A DNA stretch of 64,000 bases, taken from Closterium sp. NIES-65 (lineage: Eukaryota; Streptophyta; Zygnematophyceae; Desmidiales; Closteriaceae). Within the stretch, counting starts at the first letter, position 1. Every line of letters begins with the position of its first letter. The stretch spans positions 248,001 to 312,000 of the forward strand of contig CANXME010002051.1 of the NCBI GenBank assembly GCA_948144175.1, in the 5' to 3' direction. Position numbers and translations under genes: made by a program. The notes below the pieces were generated by a model. That model did not search any database and was not told the origin of the DNA. It saw only the letters and a list, made by a program, of their open reading frames with translations. Of this stretch, positions 1 to 9,523 are shown in pieces.

Positions 1-1229
1 TCCCGCTACCGAGACGAGCAGCATCCCATCGCCGTCCTCTTGCAACTTCACACCGTGCTCCTTCTGCTGGTCGGACGATAGCAGGGCACACACGGAACGT
101 AGAGCACGTCAGGGATGAGCACCTGCTTCCCGGCCTCTCCTTGCAGGGCGAAGTGCCACGGCCCTGGACATCCTGCAGCGCCCCATTGAAGCTGCGCACG
201 TGCTTGATTGGGCCGATCGGCTGCAGGTCGACGAAGGCTTCCTTCGTCCCCATCAGGTGGTGCGAGCAGCCGCTGTCGAGCAAGACCACCGCCGGGTCCA
301 CCCTAAACCCTGGAAGTCCTCCCTGACCTCTAGCGCTAGTGAGACGGTCGGCTCCATGACGCCGACCAGCGAACACGACGCCGTCTTGTCGTCCCGCCCC
401 TTACCGCCTGCAGAGGAGTCGGCGTCCTTCGCCAAGGTCGATGTCCTCGACTGCTTCTCCTTGCGCGGCATATTTCCCCCTCGGCGAGGATGTCGACTGC
501 CAGACCTCCCGCGGCCTCCCTTGGCGTCGTCGTCTTCGGAGTCACTGCGGTCGGGGCATTCGAAGGAGAGGTGGTCGGGGTCGCCGCACAGCCAGCACTC
601 CCGACGTCGACCTCCTCCTCCCCGACCGCTGTCCTTGGTCGACTTCTTTTCGTGGACCTCCTTGGCCGGCTTCCAGCCACTGCTACCACCACCGCCAGAC
701 TGTCCGCGCTGCCCCGGTCGGCCACCTTGCTTCGCCGGGGCGACGAAGTTCGCCTGCGCCAAGAGCTCCTGGGACCGCTCGGCCTCCTGCATCGCCTCGT
801 CCTGCAGGATGTACGAGGTCAAGTTGTCCTCGTTGAGCGTCCTCCTCGTGCTCGGTGCCATCGACAGCCGCTTCAATAGGTTGTAGCTGCTCGAGAGTCC
901 CTGCATCACGTGGGAGACGTACGACGCCATCGAGTACTGCGCATCAGCCATCCTGATGGTGGCGAGAATTCGCCGAGCTCGGTTTCAGTAGTCGGTCGCC
1001 GTCTCCTCGTCGCCCATACGCAGGTGCGTCAGCTGTCCCTCCAGCTGGGCAATGAACAAGTCGTCGGTGACTTAGTAGGTCGACTCGATGAAGCTCCATG
1101 TCTGGTGGCCGGCGTCGAGGTACTCTCAGCACCACTTCAAGGCGATCTGCACGCCCGGCGAGCAGCACCGCAAGATGACCGTGAAGGTCGACAACTGCAC
1201 GGGGCGAAACTCCGCACGCAGGTCAGGGT
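1..1229 (-). mobile_element. Copia element G, gag-protease fragment (left piece)
   Basis: Minus-strand Ty1/copia coding sequence that runs off the left window edge. It shows a copia gag body, a CCHC knuckle (CWLCGDPDHLSFEC) and, near 190-300, a protease core reading LLDSGCSHHLMG. The other half of gag lies at 14035-14640, on the far side of gypsy element F. The flanks of F carry near-matching 5-bp repeats (agggt / ggggt), so G is most simply the target that F entered. Pol lies outside the window. The element is broken; its age cannot be estimated because no LTR pair is visible. Confidence 0.8.
253..951 (-). CDS. Copia G gag C-terminal part with zinc knuckle
   Basis: A 232-codon segment. The N-terminal third has the helical gag text typical of copia elements (SYVSHVMQGLSSSYNLLKRL). 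It is followed by a Gly/Arg/Lys-rich stretch and a canonical C-X2-C-X4-H-X4-C knuckle around residues 120-133, then an acidic and basic linker leading toward protease. In the family, gag forms the particle and the knuckle binds genomic RNA. Part of a fossil element; not a host gene. Confidence 0.75.
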   Translation of the reverse strand: MADAQYSMASYVSHVMQGLSSSYNLLKRLSMAPSTRRTLNEDNLTSYILQDEAMQEAERSQELLAQANFVAPAKQGGRPGQRGQSGGGGSSGWKPAKEVHEKKSTKDSGRGGGGRRRECWLCGDPDHLSFECPDRSDSEDDDAKGGRGRSGSRHPRRGGNMPRKEKQSRTSTLAKDADSSAGGKGRDDKTASCSLVGVMEPTVSLALEVREDFQGLGWTRRWSCSTAAARTT

Positions 1230-1602
1230 TGTGAGGATCTAGGATCGAGCTCAGAAAAGAGAGTTTGAATTGAATTGAACGATCACCTAGGTACAACACG
1301 AGGCTATATATACGCTCGACACAAGGCCCCGTAACCAGGTGTTACGCGAAGGTTCCGCGGATCGCGAAGCGTCCCGAATAGATCCTTCCCGAATTCGGTA
1401 GAAGGCAATTCGGTGGCAACCGAAAAGCCAGAATTCGGTGCACGCAACCTAGCTCGGTGCTATAACTATAATAAAATATAGGAATGCACCTAGCGTAGAA
1501 AATCAAGCGATTCATGCATGCATATAATTATCCTATGCTAGAAATAGCATGATAAAGTAAAGGCAAGCAAGCATAGCTGGCATGAGCCGTCGTACTCTCA
1601 CA
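1230..1602 (-). repeat. 3' LTR of gypsy F
   Basis: 373 bp, TG...CA on both strands, matching 13639-14034 end to end. The purine-rich tract at 1603-1619 (minus AACTTTGAGGTGGGGACG) directly precedes it and is the likely polypurine tract. Confidence 0.9.
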
Positions 1603-1612
1603 CGTCCCCACC

Positions 1613-2116
1613 TCAAAGTTGGGTGGCGTGAGAGACACTCTGCTTGACAAGATAGTCCTTGAGAACATGGCGTGCGTTGCCCATATCAGCTTCTGCAACC
1701 CAATTGTCCTCAGTGGGGTCGTATCCCGTCCAGCGTATCAGGAACTCGAGGGTCTTGCCGTCGCGGCGCCGATGAGTGAGAACACGCTCAATCTCGTACT
1801 CTGGTTCATCCTGCACAAGAACAGGTGGAGGTGGCGGTAGCTGCCGTCCCTGGAACTGTTGGTTGGGGTCCTTGTAGGGTTTCAATAGCGGCACATGGAA
1901 AGCATTGTGACGCCTCCACGTATCTGGTAAGCGCAAGCGGAATGTAACTGGTGTCACCAGAGCCTCCACGAGAAAAGGACCACAGAAGCGAGGCCGGAGC
2001 TTGGATGGTAGGTGAGACAGGTTCAAGTTGCGTGTGTCAAGAAGCACCTGATCTCCGACTGCTACTGTGTGATTACGTTGCTGTCGATCGGCATAATGCT
2101 TCTTGGAGTTCTGCAT
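1613..2116 (-). CDS. Gypsy F integrase C-terminus and chromodomain
   Basis: 167 codons. The N-terminal half is the integrase C-terminal region (AVGDQVLLDTRNL, LRPRFCGPFLV, AFHVPLLKPY). The C-terminal half is a chromodomain (YEIERVLTHRRRDG, FLIRWTGYDPTEDNWV) with the aromatic positions expected for methyl-lysine reading. In chromoviruses this module biases integration toward particular chromatin. It ends just before the PPT and 3' LTR, as expected. Confidence 0.85.
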   Translation of the reverse strand: MQNSKKHYADRQQRNHTVAVGDQVLLDTRNLNLSHLPSKLRPRFCGPFLVEALVTPVTFRLRLPDTWRRHNAFHVPLLKPYKDPNQQFQGRQLPPPPPVLVQDEPEYEIERVLTHRRRDGKTLEFLIRWTGYDPTEDNWVAEADMGNARHVLKDYLVKQSVSHATQL

Positions 2117-2152
2117 CGTGGTGAGACGCCGTTGAGTCTTCTCCCATAGCTA

Positions 2153-2791
2153 CTACATGGTGGTGACGAAGTCGTGTGACAGCGTGGTTGGCTGCTGTGG
2201 TGTAAGTGGTTCCCGTCGGTAACACAGGAAAAAACAAGTTTTCCGTGTGGCTCCATGTGATGCGTTGTTGTAAGTGAACTCTAGGGTAGGTAACTGTGTG
2301 TCCCAGTGGCTGACGTCATCCTTACAAGCTGTGCGCAGTAACTGTTCAACCACTTGATTGAGTCGCTCTGTCTGTCCGTCAGTTTGGGGGTGGTATGCTG
2401 AGGACATCGCAAGTTTGGTCCCCAATAGTCCCATGAGCTCCTTCCAGAACTTACAGATGAATTTTGGGTCTCTGTCTGAGATGAGTGTAGCGGGGATGCC
2501 GTGGATGGTGATGGTGCGCTCGAATAAGAGGCGAGCAGTGGCTTCAGCTGTAGCTGTGGCATTGGTCGGTATGAAGTGACCCATTTTGGAAAACTTATCG
2601 ATCACTACGAGGATAGAATCATGTCCCCGTGAGGTCGGAGGGAGTCCTGTGATGAAGTCGAGGCGAACGACCTGCCATGGCTGCTTCGGTACGGGTAGAG
2701 GCTGAAGTAACCCTGCTTTTTTCTGCTTGCAACTCTTCATCCGCTGACATGTGTCACATGAGGTGACGAACTGTTGCACGTCTGCTGCCAT
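2153..2791 (-). CDS. Gypsy F integrase catalytic core
   Basis: 212 codons. Shows the end of the HHCC zinc motif (CDTCQRMKSCKQKKAGLLQP) and the three DDE acidic positions in context: RLDFITGLP, LISDRDPKF and HPQTDGQTERLNQ. Integrase joins element cDNA to chromosomal DNA in the nucleus. Part of fossil element F. Confidence 0.85.
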   Translation of the reverse strand: MAADVQQFVTSCDTCQRMKSCKQKKAGLLQPLPVPKQPWQVVRLDFITGLPPTSRGHDSILVVIDKFSKMGHFIPTNATATAEATARLLFERTITIHGIPATLISDRDPKFICKFWKELMGLLGTKLAMSSAYHPQTDGQTERLNQVVEQLLRTACKDDVSHWDTQLPTLEFTYNNASHGATRKTCFFLCYRREPLTPQQPTTLSHDFVTTM

Positions 2792-2806
2792 CCCGGGCCA
2801 GTAATA

Positions 2807-3433
2807 CTACTTCGCTATCCCTGCTAACGTCTTGTTGCTCCCGAAATGTCCCGCGTAAGGAACGTCGTGAAACTCCTCCAATAGGATCTGCCGAAGCGGG
2901 TCATAATTTGGTACCCAAATCTTTCCTGAACCCTTCCTTACAGCTAAGTCCTTCTCCCACTGTAACAGCTTCTTGGTCTGTGCTGTAGCAATCTCTACGT
3001 CCATGGAGTACCCATGTTGGAATAGACCCTTGAGCAGAGGGTTCATCCCGTCGAGCTGGATGCCTGCTACATGTCCGGGGCGATTCAATGCGTCTGCTTT
3101 GTTGTGTAGCCCGGGCTTGTAGATGATGTCGTAGTGGAAGTGAGTTTCCAGGAAGTCCACCCACTGCACTTGTCGTCGTGAGAGCGTCGGCTGTGACTTC
3201 AGGTATTTGAGACTGCAGTGGTCAGTATATACTGTAGTCTTGGCTCCCTCTACGTAACACCTCCACGCCTTGAAGGCTATGACTATCTCTAAGGCTTCCT
3301 TCTCATGAATGGGGTAGTTTAGTTCTGCTCCGTGTAGCTTCTTACTGAGGTAGGCGATGGGTTGCAAACCACGTTCGTGATCGTGCATCAGTACTGCTCC
3401 GACTGCTTGGTCACTAGCGTCTTCTTCCACCAC
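2807..3433 (-). CDS. Gypsy F RNase H and integrase N-terminus
   Basis: 208 codons. RNase H text includes DASDQAVGAVLMHD, KEALEIVIAFKAWRCYVEG and the YTDHCSLKYL acidic position. The tail DVPYAGHFGSNKTLAG is the start of the integrase HHCC domain. RNase H removes the RNA template during reverse transcription. Confidence 0.85.
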   Translation of the reverse strand: MVEEDASDQAVGAVLMHDHERGLQPIAYLSKKLHGAELNYPIHEKEALEIVIAFKAWRCYVEGAKTTVYTDHCSLKYLKSQPTLSRRQVQWVDFLETHFHYDIIYKPGLHNKADALNRPGHVAGIQLDGMNPLLKGLFQHGYSMDVEIATAQTKKLLQWEKDLAVRKGSGKIWVPNYDPLRQILLEEFHDVPYAGHFGSNKTLAGIAK

Positions 3434-3487
3434 GTAGTCCTTGTTTGGATCCGGTAGGATGAGTACTGGCGCTGTAGTCAGTGCTGT

Positions 3488-5044
3488 CTATAGCTGCTCC
3501 ATGGCTTGCTGATGAGGAGTATCCCATTTGTAGGGCGTATCCTTTTTCAGTAGGTCGGTCAGTGGCGCTGCTATCTTAGCGTACTGCGGCACGAACCTGT
3601 TGTAGTAGTTGACGAAGCCTAGGAACTGCAGCAACTCCTTCACGTTCTCTCGTACTTTCCATTTCTTGACGACTTCGATCTTCCGCGGGTCCACGTATAC
3701 GCCCTCGGCACTCACCATGTACCCGAGAAACTGCGCCTTCTTCAGGTCGAAGTCGCTCTTCGACAGCTTCACGTAGAACTTGTTTTTCCGCAGGATCTCG
3801 AACACCTTCCGCAGATGCTCCACGTGCTCCTTCATGTTTTTGAAGTAGATAAGGATATCGTCCAGGTATACCACTACGCACTCGTCCAGCAGGGGCCGTA
3901 GGATGTGGTTCATCTCCGCTTGAAACGTTGCTGGTGCGTTGCAGAGTCCGAACGGCATCACTAAGTATTCGTAGGAGCCATATCTGGTACGGAACGCCGT
4001 CTTGTGGACCGAGTTGTCTGCCATCTTGATCTGCCAGTAACCCGACCGTAGGTCCAGCTTCGAAAAGACTGTTGCACCACGCAGTTGGTCTAGTATGTCG
4101 TATATGCGCGGTATGGGGTATTTGTTTTTAACTGTCCGTTTGTTCAGTGCGCGGTAGTCGATGCACATCCGTAAACTACCGTCTGGTTTTGGAGTCAAGA
4201 GGACTGGTGCACCATAGGGAGAGGTGGATGGGCGGACCAGTTGTCTGTCCAGTAAATACTCGATCTGTTTTTTCATGTCTGCCAGCTCGGTCGGACTCAG
4301 TCGGTATGGTGCACGTGAGACGGGTTTCGCACCTGGTTCCTCCACGATCTCGTGCTCGTGGGTGCGTGCTGGAGGTATGCCTGCGGGTAGATCGTCTGGC
4401 ATTATATCCTTGTACTGCTCCAAGGCCTCCTTCATTGCTGTAGGTAGCTCCGAACTCGGCTTCTCCTCCTCTGCTGCTGCCATAACCAGTGCTAAGTAAC
4501 CCGTGTTGCTCTCGTTCACCGTCCGTTCAAATCGTGCCAGTGTCGTTTCAGGAATACTCCCTGTATCTGTCCAACTTCGCAGCTCCACTCGTTTCCCGTT
4601 GTTATAGATGCACGCCTTCTGGTTGACCCCGTCGATCTCGGGGTTGAACCGCTTCAAGAAATCTCGCCCCAAGATGAAATCTGATTCCTTGATGTTCGTG
4701 ATCGGCAACGTCGGCTTCCACCTCAGCGCCCCTATGTGCAGCTGTAGTGATGCGTCGCCGTGGATGGGAAGTTTCGTACCGTCCACCATTGTTGCCGTGA
4801 ACTTGGTCTCCTCGGAAGGTTCCCCAATTTTCTCCAACGTCTCCCGGTCGCATACCGAGTGAGACGCAACGCTGTCCACCAGTTCCTGGAGGCGTCGCTC
4901 GTTGCAGATCACCTCGAGTAGTAGTGGTTGTTGCTGCTCTGAGTACTCGTAGATGGTCTCGCTTATAGGATCATAGGGTATGTCAAATGATGGAAAGCGA
5001 GCGAATCTGGAGAGTGTACAAGAGATTAAGTCCGCCGACTTCAA
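3488..5044 (-). CDS. Gypsy F protease-like and reverse transcriptase region
   Basis: 518 codons. Residues ~55-150 resemble a gypsy protease with the FILGRDFLKRFNP end motif. RT follows: YRLSPTELADMKKQIEYLL, CIDYRALNKRTVKNKYPIP, FSKLDLRSGYWQIKM, and the catalytic box VVYLDDILIY with both Asp present. It ends with the thumb and connection (FLGFVNYYNRFV). One of the best-preserved parts of F. Confidence 0.9.
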   Translation of the reverse strand: MKSADLISCTLSRFARFPSFDIPYDPISETIYEYSEQQQPLLLEVICNERRLQELVDSVASHSVCDRETLEKIGEPSEETKFTATMVDGTKLPIHGDASLQLHIGALRWKPTLPITNIKESDFILGRDFLKRFNPEIDGVNQKACIYNNGKRVELRSWTDTGSIPETTLARFERTVNESNTGYLALVMAAAEEEKPSSELPTAMKEALEQYKDIMPDDLPAGIPPARTHEHEIVEEPGAKPVSRAPYRLSPTELADMKKQIEYLLDRQLVRPSTSPYGAPVLLTPKPDGSLRMCIDYRALNKRTVKNKYPIPRIYDILDQLRGATVFSKLDLRSGYWQIKMADNSVHKTAFRTRYGSYEYLVMPFGLCNAPATFQAEMNHILRPLLDECVVVYLDDILIYFKNMKEHVEHLRKVFEILRKNKFYVKLSKSDFDLKKAQFLGYMVSAEGVYVDPRKIEVVKKWKVRENVKELLQFLGFVNYYNRFVPQYAKIAAPLTDLLKKDTPYKWDTPHQQAMEQL

Positions 5045-5583
5045 CGGGACATTGCGTGCAGCTCACGTAACCTTAAAGCTCCAGTATACATTTGTTAGCG
5101 AGGTTCAGGGTTTTACATTGTGCCTCACACTTTTGAGGCAACTTATCAAGTTCTTAAGGATTTTGAACCCCTACTTGCAAATGTATACCGGAGCTTTAAA
5201 CTATGAGCAGGTATGCGTTGGAAAGGTCGTAATCTCTACTTTCCAGAATGGTAAAGCACGCTTTCAACCAAGATCTAGGCCGATCGCTATCGCGATTAAA
5301 GTGCGACGGTATATCATGGCGGAATTAATAGGTGGCCATGGATTAGTTCAAGAAACTAGCTTTAGCAAGAGTTCAGATCTGAAAAGTGACGAGTTGTTCA
5401 AACTCTACCAACCCAACCCTCGCCCTACAACAATCCCCAACAACCCAAAGTGCTAAACTAGCAACACCAAAGGTGCTGTAGTGAATAGCAAAGGTTTGTT
5501 GGTGCTTGATGGGTGCGAGATCAATTCCAGCTCGCAACAAGTCTAACCGCTACATTTTGCCCAAACCCTTAGCCCACAACCAG
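5045..5583 (-). other. Gypsy F spacer between gag and pol
   Basis: About 540 bp with no convincing coding frame of its own, no LTR ends and no recognisable repeat. By position it is the gag-pol junction of element F. A plus-strand open frame here (about 158 codons) has no family resemblance and is not called. Confidence 0.5.
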
Positions 5584-6321
5584 CTAGAGCAAAATACCAC
5601 AACCACCTACACAATCAACATCAAATAGATCATCCATCGGTCCTGCGCTCGAAGCTTCTGACTCCATATCAGTTTCCAACGGAGTAGGGTTAGAAGGATT
5701 TATCCGAGGCCGATTCAGTTTCTTCTTGGCCTGGAACCTTCCCTTAAGCCTTTGCAGCTGTGTAGGCTTCACATGTGGGCAATTGGGAGCCTTAACACCG
5801 TGCTGCGGGGAGAGAATATGAACTCCTTGGAAAGCACGACCCTTTTCAACGCTCCGGAGTGGTTTGCCCAACTTCTCAGGTACCTGAATAATGGCTGAAG
5901 GCTTTTTCATGGCCTCAAAATCTCCCCTGAATTTTTTAAAGGCTTGAAAACCTCGAGAGGAAATATTCTTACTCTTGAGGGCGTTCGGCTGGAGTTTCCC
6001 GGTCGGTGCAGAGTCTTGGTTCGCGGAGCCTCCATTTCTCTCGGCCATTTCCCCTGTTGCCGGCTGGTCGTGGCGTTTTAAATTCGCGCCATCGTGTCCT
6101 CCTTTTTTCACCATCGTGGATGTTGCACTGTTGTTGCCCTGCAGCTCCGCTCGTGCCTTCTTCATTTTCCAACACGCCAAGAGTCGATGTCCTGCTGCGC
6201 CGCAAAATTCGCAGTTCTTATATTTTGTCGGCCGCTGCTTTGCGTCGATCTTGTCGATATCCTTTGGGTCGGCGGTCGTGGGTGGTGCTGATCGCTTTGT
6301 GCCAAATGATCGATTCGGCAC
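5584..6321 (-). CDS. Gypsy F gag C-terminal part with zinc knuckle
   Basis: 245 codons, basic. A C-X2-C-X4-H-X4-C knuckle (CEFCGAAGHRLLAC) sits at residues ~38-51, followed by a long Lys/Arg/Pro-rich tail. Nucleocapsid-type RNA binding is inferred from the family. Confidence 0.7.
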   Translation of the reverse strand: MPNRSFGTKRSAPPTTADPKDIDKIDAKQRPTKYKNCEFCGAAGHRLLACWKMKKARAELQGNNSATSTMVKKGGHDGANLKRHDQPATGEMAERNGGSANQDSAPTGKLQPNALKSKNISSRGFQAFKKFRGDFEAMKKPSAIIQVPEKLGKPLRSVEKGRAFQGVHILSPQHGVKAPNCPHVKPTQLQRLKGRFQAKKKLNRPRINPSNPTPLETDMESEASSAGPMDDLFDVDCVGGCGILL

Positions 6322-6605
6322 GTGGCGTCGTGTCTCGGGTTCACATCACATCAGCGCATCGAATCTCTCTGCCGCACACACCATGTCGCGGTAGTTGTTG
6401 TAGTTCGCGGCAATCACCTGACAGCGGACTTCCATTTTTAGCCCCTCAGTATACGCTTGGATTTTTTCCCCTTCGGTCAGGTCGGTAATTCGGTTGAAGA
6501 GGCTCTCCATCTGCTCCGTGTACTATGTTACACTGCCGAACTGTTTATGCAGATGAATCTGCTGCCGCGCCATGTAGCTGGAGTTGATTGGTTTGAAACG
6601 TTGAA

Positions 6606-7070
6606 TTAAAGCTTCCCAAACTGCGTCCATGACCCCTCTCCTCGGACCTTATTGCTGTTGTAAATCCACTCGAGCGCTGGGCCTCGTAAGAGTATCGCTG
6701 CGAGCCGAATCCGCATTGCATCGTGTGCCGGGGTCGTACAGCCAACGGCCTCGAAGTAAATTTTGAAGGTCGCAATGACTCGACAGACGTCGGTGTCTCT
6801 CGCATTCGGATTGAACGTTTCCAGTTGCCTCGGACGTGCCGCCTCAAGATTCACTGTAGCCACTGCCGCTGCTGCTGGGTGAAATGTCGGTGTCGCCGCC
6901 GCTGCTGCAGCCGTCGCTGCTGCATTTGCTGCTGCGTTTGCTGCTGCTATGGCGACTGCCGACTGGTTCGCAAGAAGGGCCTCTATTCGCTGGAGTGCCG
7001 CTCGTGTCTGGTCCAAGCCGGTGTGTAACTCCGTGATTTTTTGTACGGAATTATCACCATTTTCCTCCAT
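6606..7070 (-). CDS. Gypsy F gag N-terminal part
   Basis: 154 codons starting MEENGDNSVQKITEL. A coiled-coil-like N-terminus is followed by an Ala-rich low-complexity tract of GCN codons, then gag text (RQLETFNPNARDTDVCRVIATFKIYFEAVG). The ATG is the first in-frame one downstream of the leader. Confidence 0.75.
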   Translation of the reverse strand: MEENGDNSVQKITELHTGLDQTRAALQRIEALLANQSAVAIAAANAAANAAATAAAAAATPTFHPAAAAVATVNLEAARPRQLETFNPNARDTDVCRVIATFKIYFEAVGCTTPAHDAMRIRLAAILLRGPALEWIYNSNKVRGEGSWTQFGKL

Positions 7071-7460
7071 TTGGCGATTTACAGGAAAATGTGCGAAAAA
7101 AATGATTAAATTCTAGGCGCTGGTCATCTTACTGTGAGTCTAATCGACTGTAGAAATGACGAGCGCTGATTCTGTAGGTCGCGGGTTTTTTTTAGTTAAA
7201 ATTCGCATCCAATCTTGGCCTTTGAGAAGAAATTCGATCCGACGCTCCAAATTCCAACTTTTTTGGGCGAAATTCTCTGGGCCGTTGAGATTCGAATCGA
7301 TCCGACGGTTGAAATTCAAACTATTCTGGGCGAAATTCTCGGGGCCGTTGAGATTCGAATCGATCCGACGGTCAAAATTCCAACTTTTTCGTCACTGGAC
7401 CTGAGGAGTGTTCGAAAACCGGATTGAGGGGAACGTTAGAAAATAGCGAGGAGCTGGTTT
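7071..7460 (-). other. Gypsy F leader, part 1
   Basis: Non-coding 5' leader of F on the gag side of insertion B. It contains two imperfect tandem copies of a ~72-bp unit (attcgaatcgatccgacgg at about 7291 and 7350). The leader resumes at 13549-13638 beside the primer site. Confidence 0.6.
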
Positions 7461-7584
7461 TGTCAGAATATTATGCTCTAGCCTGTAGTGGGGTGCTCCA
7501 TAGCGAGTACAACCCTTCTAGGGTTTGCTATTTGTATCCCCATTCTTGCTAGTTCAACCCTCTTCTCTCTTCTAAACTTTAACA
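7461..7584 (+). repeat. 5' LTR of element B
   Basis: 124 bp, TGTCAGAATATT...CTTTAACA, near-identical to 13420-13543. Followed directly by the primer site TGCTATCAGAGCAGG (7585-7599), of initiator tRNA-Met type. Confidence 0.9.
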
Positions 7585-8271
7585 TGCTATCAGAGCAGGT
7601 CGATCCCCTTGGATCGATCCTGTGGGTGGGCTCACCACCTCGTTGCTTCCGCTGCAACTACTACTGCTACTCTCTGTGCCGCACGCCCCGTGGCGTGCGG
7701 CAGTTTTTTCTTCCCGCCGTGCGCCCCGAGGCGCGCGGCGATTTTCTGCCCACCGTGCGCCTCGAGGCGCGCGGCGGTTTTCTGCCCGCCGTGCGCCCCG
7801 AGGCGCGCGGCGGTTCTCTGCCCGCCGTGCTCCCCGAGGCGCGCGGCGGGTGTCGGCCCTGTCACGCCGCGCGTCGCTCTCGGGAGGCGCTGCGACGGTC
7901 GACGGGGACCCGCGCGTCGCTCTCGGGAGGCGCTGCGACGGGCGACAGGGACCCGCGCGTCGCCCCTCCCCCCCACCCCCCGTCGCCGCTCCTATCGGCC
8001 CCGTCGCCGCCGCCAACGGCCCCGTCGTCGCCGCCAGCGGCCCCGTCGCCGCCCTTGCACGGCCCCGGCCCCACCCCGGCCATTTCCCGTCGCCCGTCGC
8101 GGCTCCCGAGGGGCGACCTGGGGGAGGGGGGCGGGCGCCGCCCCTTCTGCCGCCTGTTTTGGCGCCCTAGGAGGCCGCGCATCGGTTCCCCCCCCCCCCC
8201 CCCCCCCCTCCCCCCCTCTCCCCCTCGTAACCTCCCTACCCGCCATCCCGCCCTGCCCTGTGTTAGGGTTT
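7585..8271 (+). other. GC-rich leader of element B with hairpin repeats
   Basis: Begins with the primer site and a perfect 7-bp stem hairpin (7600-7617). About five tandem ~33-36-bp units follow at 7690-7850, each carrying GCGCCCCGAGGCGC, itself a short hairpin. Then come GCGTCGC-rich and CCCC-rich tracts, including a long C run at 8189-8208. Open frames here are composition artefacts (Pro/Arg/Ala only). Confidence 0.75.
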
Positions 8272-8402
8272 TGTGAATAAGTGGACGATAATGGGATGAC
8301 TATGAATGAAGTGAGTACATATAGGAAACCCTAATCGGTTGTACCCCCTATGGGATACCCCACTATAGCCTACACAAATAAGTAAGCTATAATGTTATGA
8401 CA
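8272..8402 (-). repeat. 3' LTR of copia A
   Basis: 131 bp with the shared core CTATAGTGGGGTA (minus). Immediately before it in element sense is the PPT hairpin CCCCCACTTTGCCTATGGGG (minus, about 8404-8424). Confidence 0.9.
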
Positions 8403-8650
8403 CACCCCCATAGGCAAAGTGGGGGAGAACAAGGGGTCACAAGACCAGTCAAGCAAAGCAAGGCAAAGCTCAGGGTGGATCACAAAGTCACCACACAGTC
8501 CGAGGTAGGCCAAAAGGCCAGTTCACGTGCAAGAACACATATATATAGATATACACGAGGCTAAGCAAGCAAGAGCAAGAGTATATATAAGTGACAGTAC
8601 AAGCAAGGTCAAGAAGTGAGCAAGTGAGGCAAGACAGGCACAAGACCCAA

Positions 8651-9475
8651 CTAAGTGCAGAAGCGCTGATGATCACAAGGCGCAAGTGCCTTGGTGAAGA
8701 CATCAGCAGTGTTGGCCTCAGAGGCCACGTACGCAAGCCGCAACTGTCCACGCTGGTGTAGCTCACGAGCAAGAACGTAGCGGAGAGCAATGTGCTTTGT
8801 CATCTGCTCCAGTCGCTGCTCTCGAAACAAGGCCAGCATGGCCTTGTTGTCTACGTACAGGACTGGAGGAGAACGAGGCGGCTCTCCAAGGTCGGTCAGC
8901 AGGTAGGTGAGCCAGCGAAGCTCCTGGGCAGCCATAGCCCCGGCGTAGATCTCAGCCTCACATCTGGAGCCGAGAACAGAAGACGAGCGGGTAGCCAGCC
9001 ACGAAACAGAGCCGGAACCGAGGCTGAAGGTGTAACCCTGTGACGACCGCTGCGTAGCCTGGTCGTCAGCCCAAGAAGTGTCCGCGTGCCCAGTGAGGAC
9101 CACTGGACTCCGCCCTCCAAGCACTAGCCCCATGCCCGATGTACTGCACAAGTAGCGCAACACCCTCTTCGCTGCAGCCATGTGCTCTGGTCGGTGTCTC
9201 CCAGGAGCAACATAGCGTGCGAGAATGCTAAGAGGGTATGCAAGGTCAGGTCGAGTGCAGGTCATCAGGTACATGAGGCCGCCAACAAGCTCTGGATACG
9301 GGCCACTCGACTCTACGGACTCATCCGAAGGCAGAGCTGAGAGCGAGTGGCGAGTAGGCAGAGGAGTGGCCTGAGGCGAGGAGTACGTGAAGCCGAAGCG
9401 CTGAAGGACCTGCTGCACCATGTGTGACTGAGTCAAGGTAATGGTGCGGCGTGCTCTGTCCCGGGTGATCTGCAA
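8651..9475 (-). CDS. Copia A RNase H and RT C-terminus
   Basis: 274 codons. The C-terminal RT/connection part (GGLMYLMTCTRPDLAYPLSIL) is followed by copia-type RNase H: GHADTSWADDQATQRSS, SRCEAEIYAGAMAAQELRWL, LYVDNKAMLALF and TKHIALRY. Typical of Ty1/copia, where RNase H follows RT at the C-terminus. Confidence 0.85.
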   Translation of the reverse strand: MQITRDRARRTITLTQSHMVQQVLQRFGFTYSSPQATPLPTRHSLSALPSDESVESSGPYPELVGGLMYLMTCTRPDLAYPLSILARYVAPGRHRPEHMAAAKRVLRYLCSTSGMGLVLGGRSPVVLTGHADTSWADDQATQRSSQGYTFSLGSGSVSWLATRSSSVLGSRCEAEIYAGAMAAQELRWLTYLLTDLGEPPRSPPVLYVDNKAMLALFREQRLEQMTKHIALRYVLARELHQRGQLRLAYVASEANTADVFTKALAPCDHQRFCT

Positions 9476-9523
9476 GCCAAGGTAGCTGCGCAGTTCACCC
9501 AGGTCAGTGCACGTGTGTGTCTT

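Noticed and set aside
4980-5456. 158-codon plus-strand frame beside the gypsy F RT
   Set aside because: Lies in the gag-pol spacer of F on the opposite strand; no recognisable domain.
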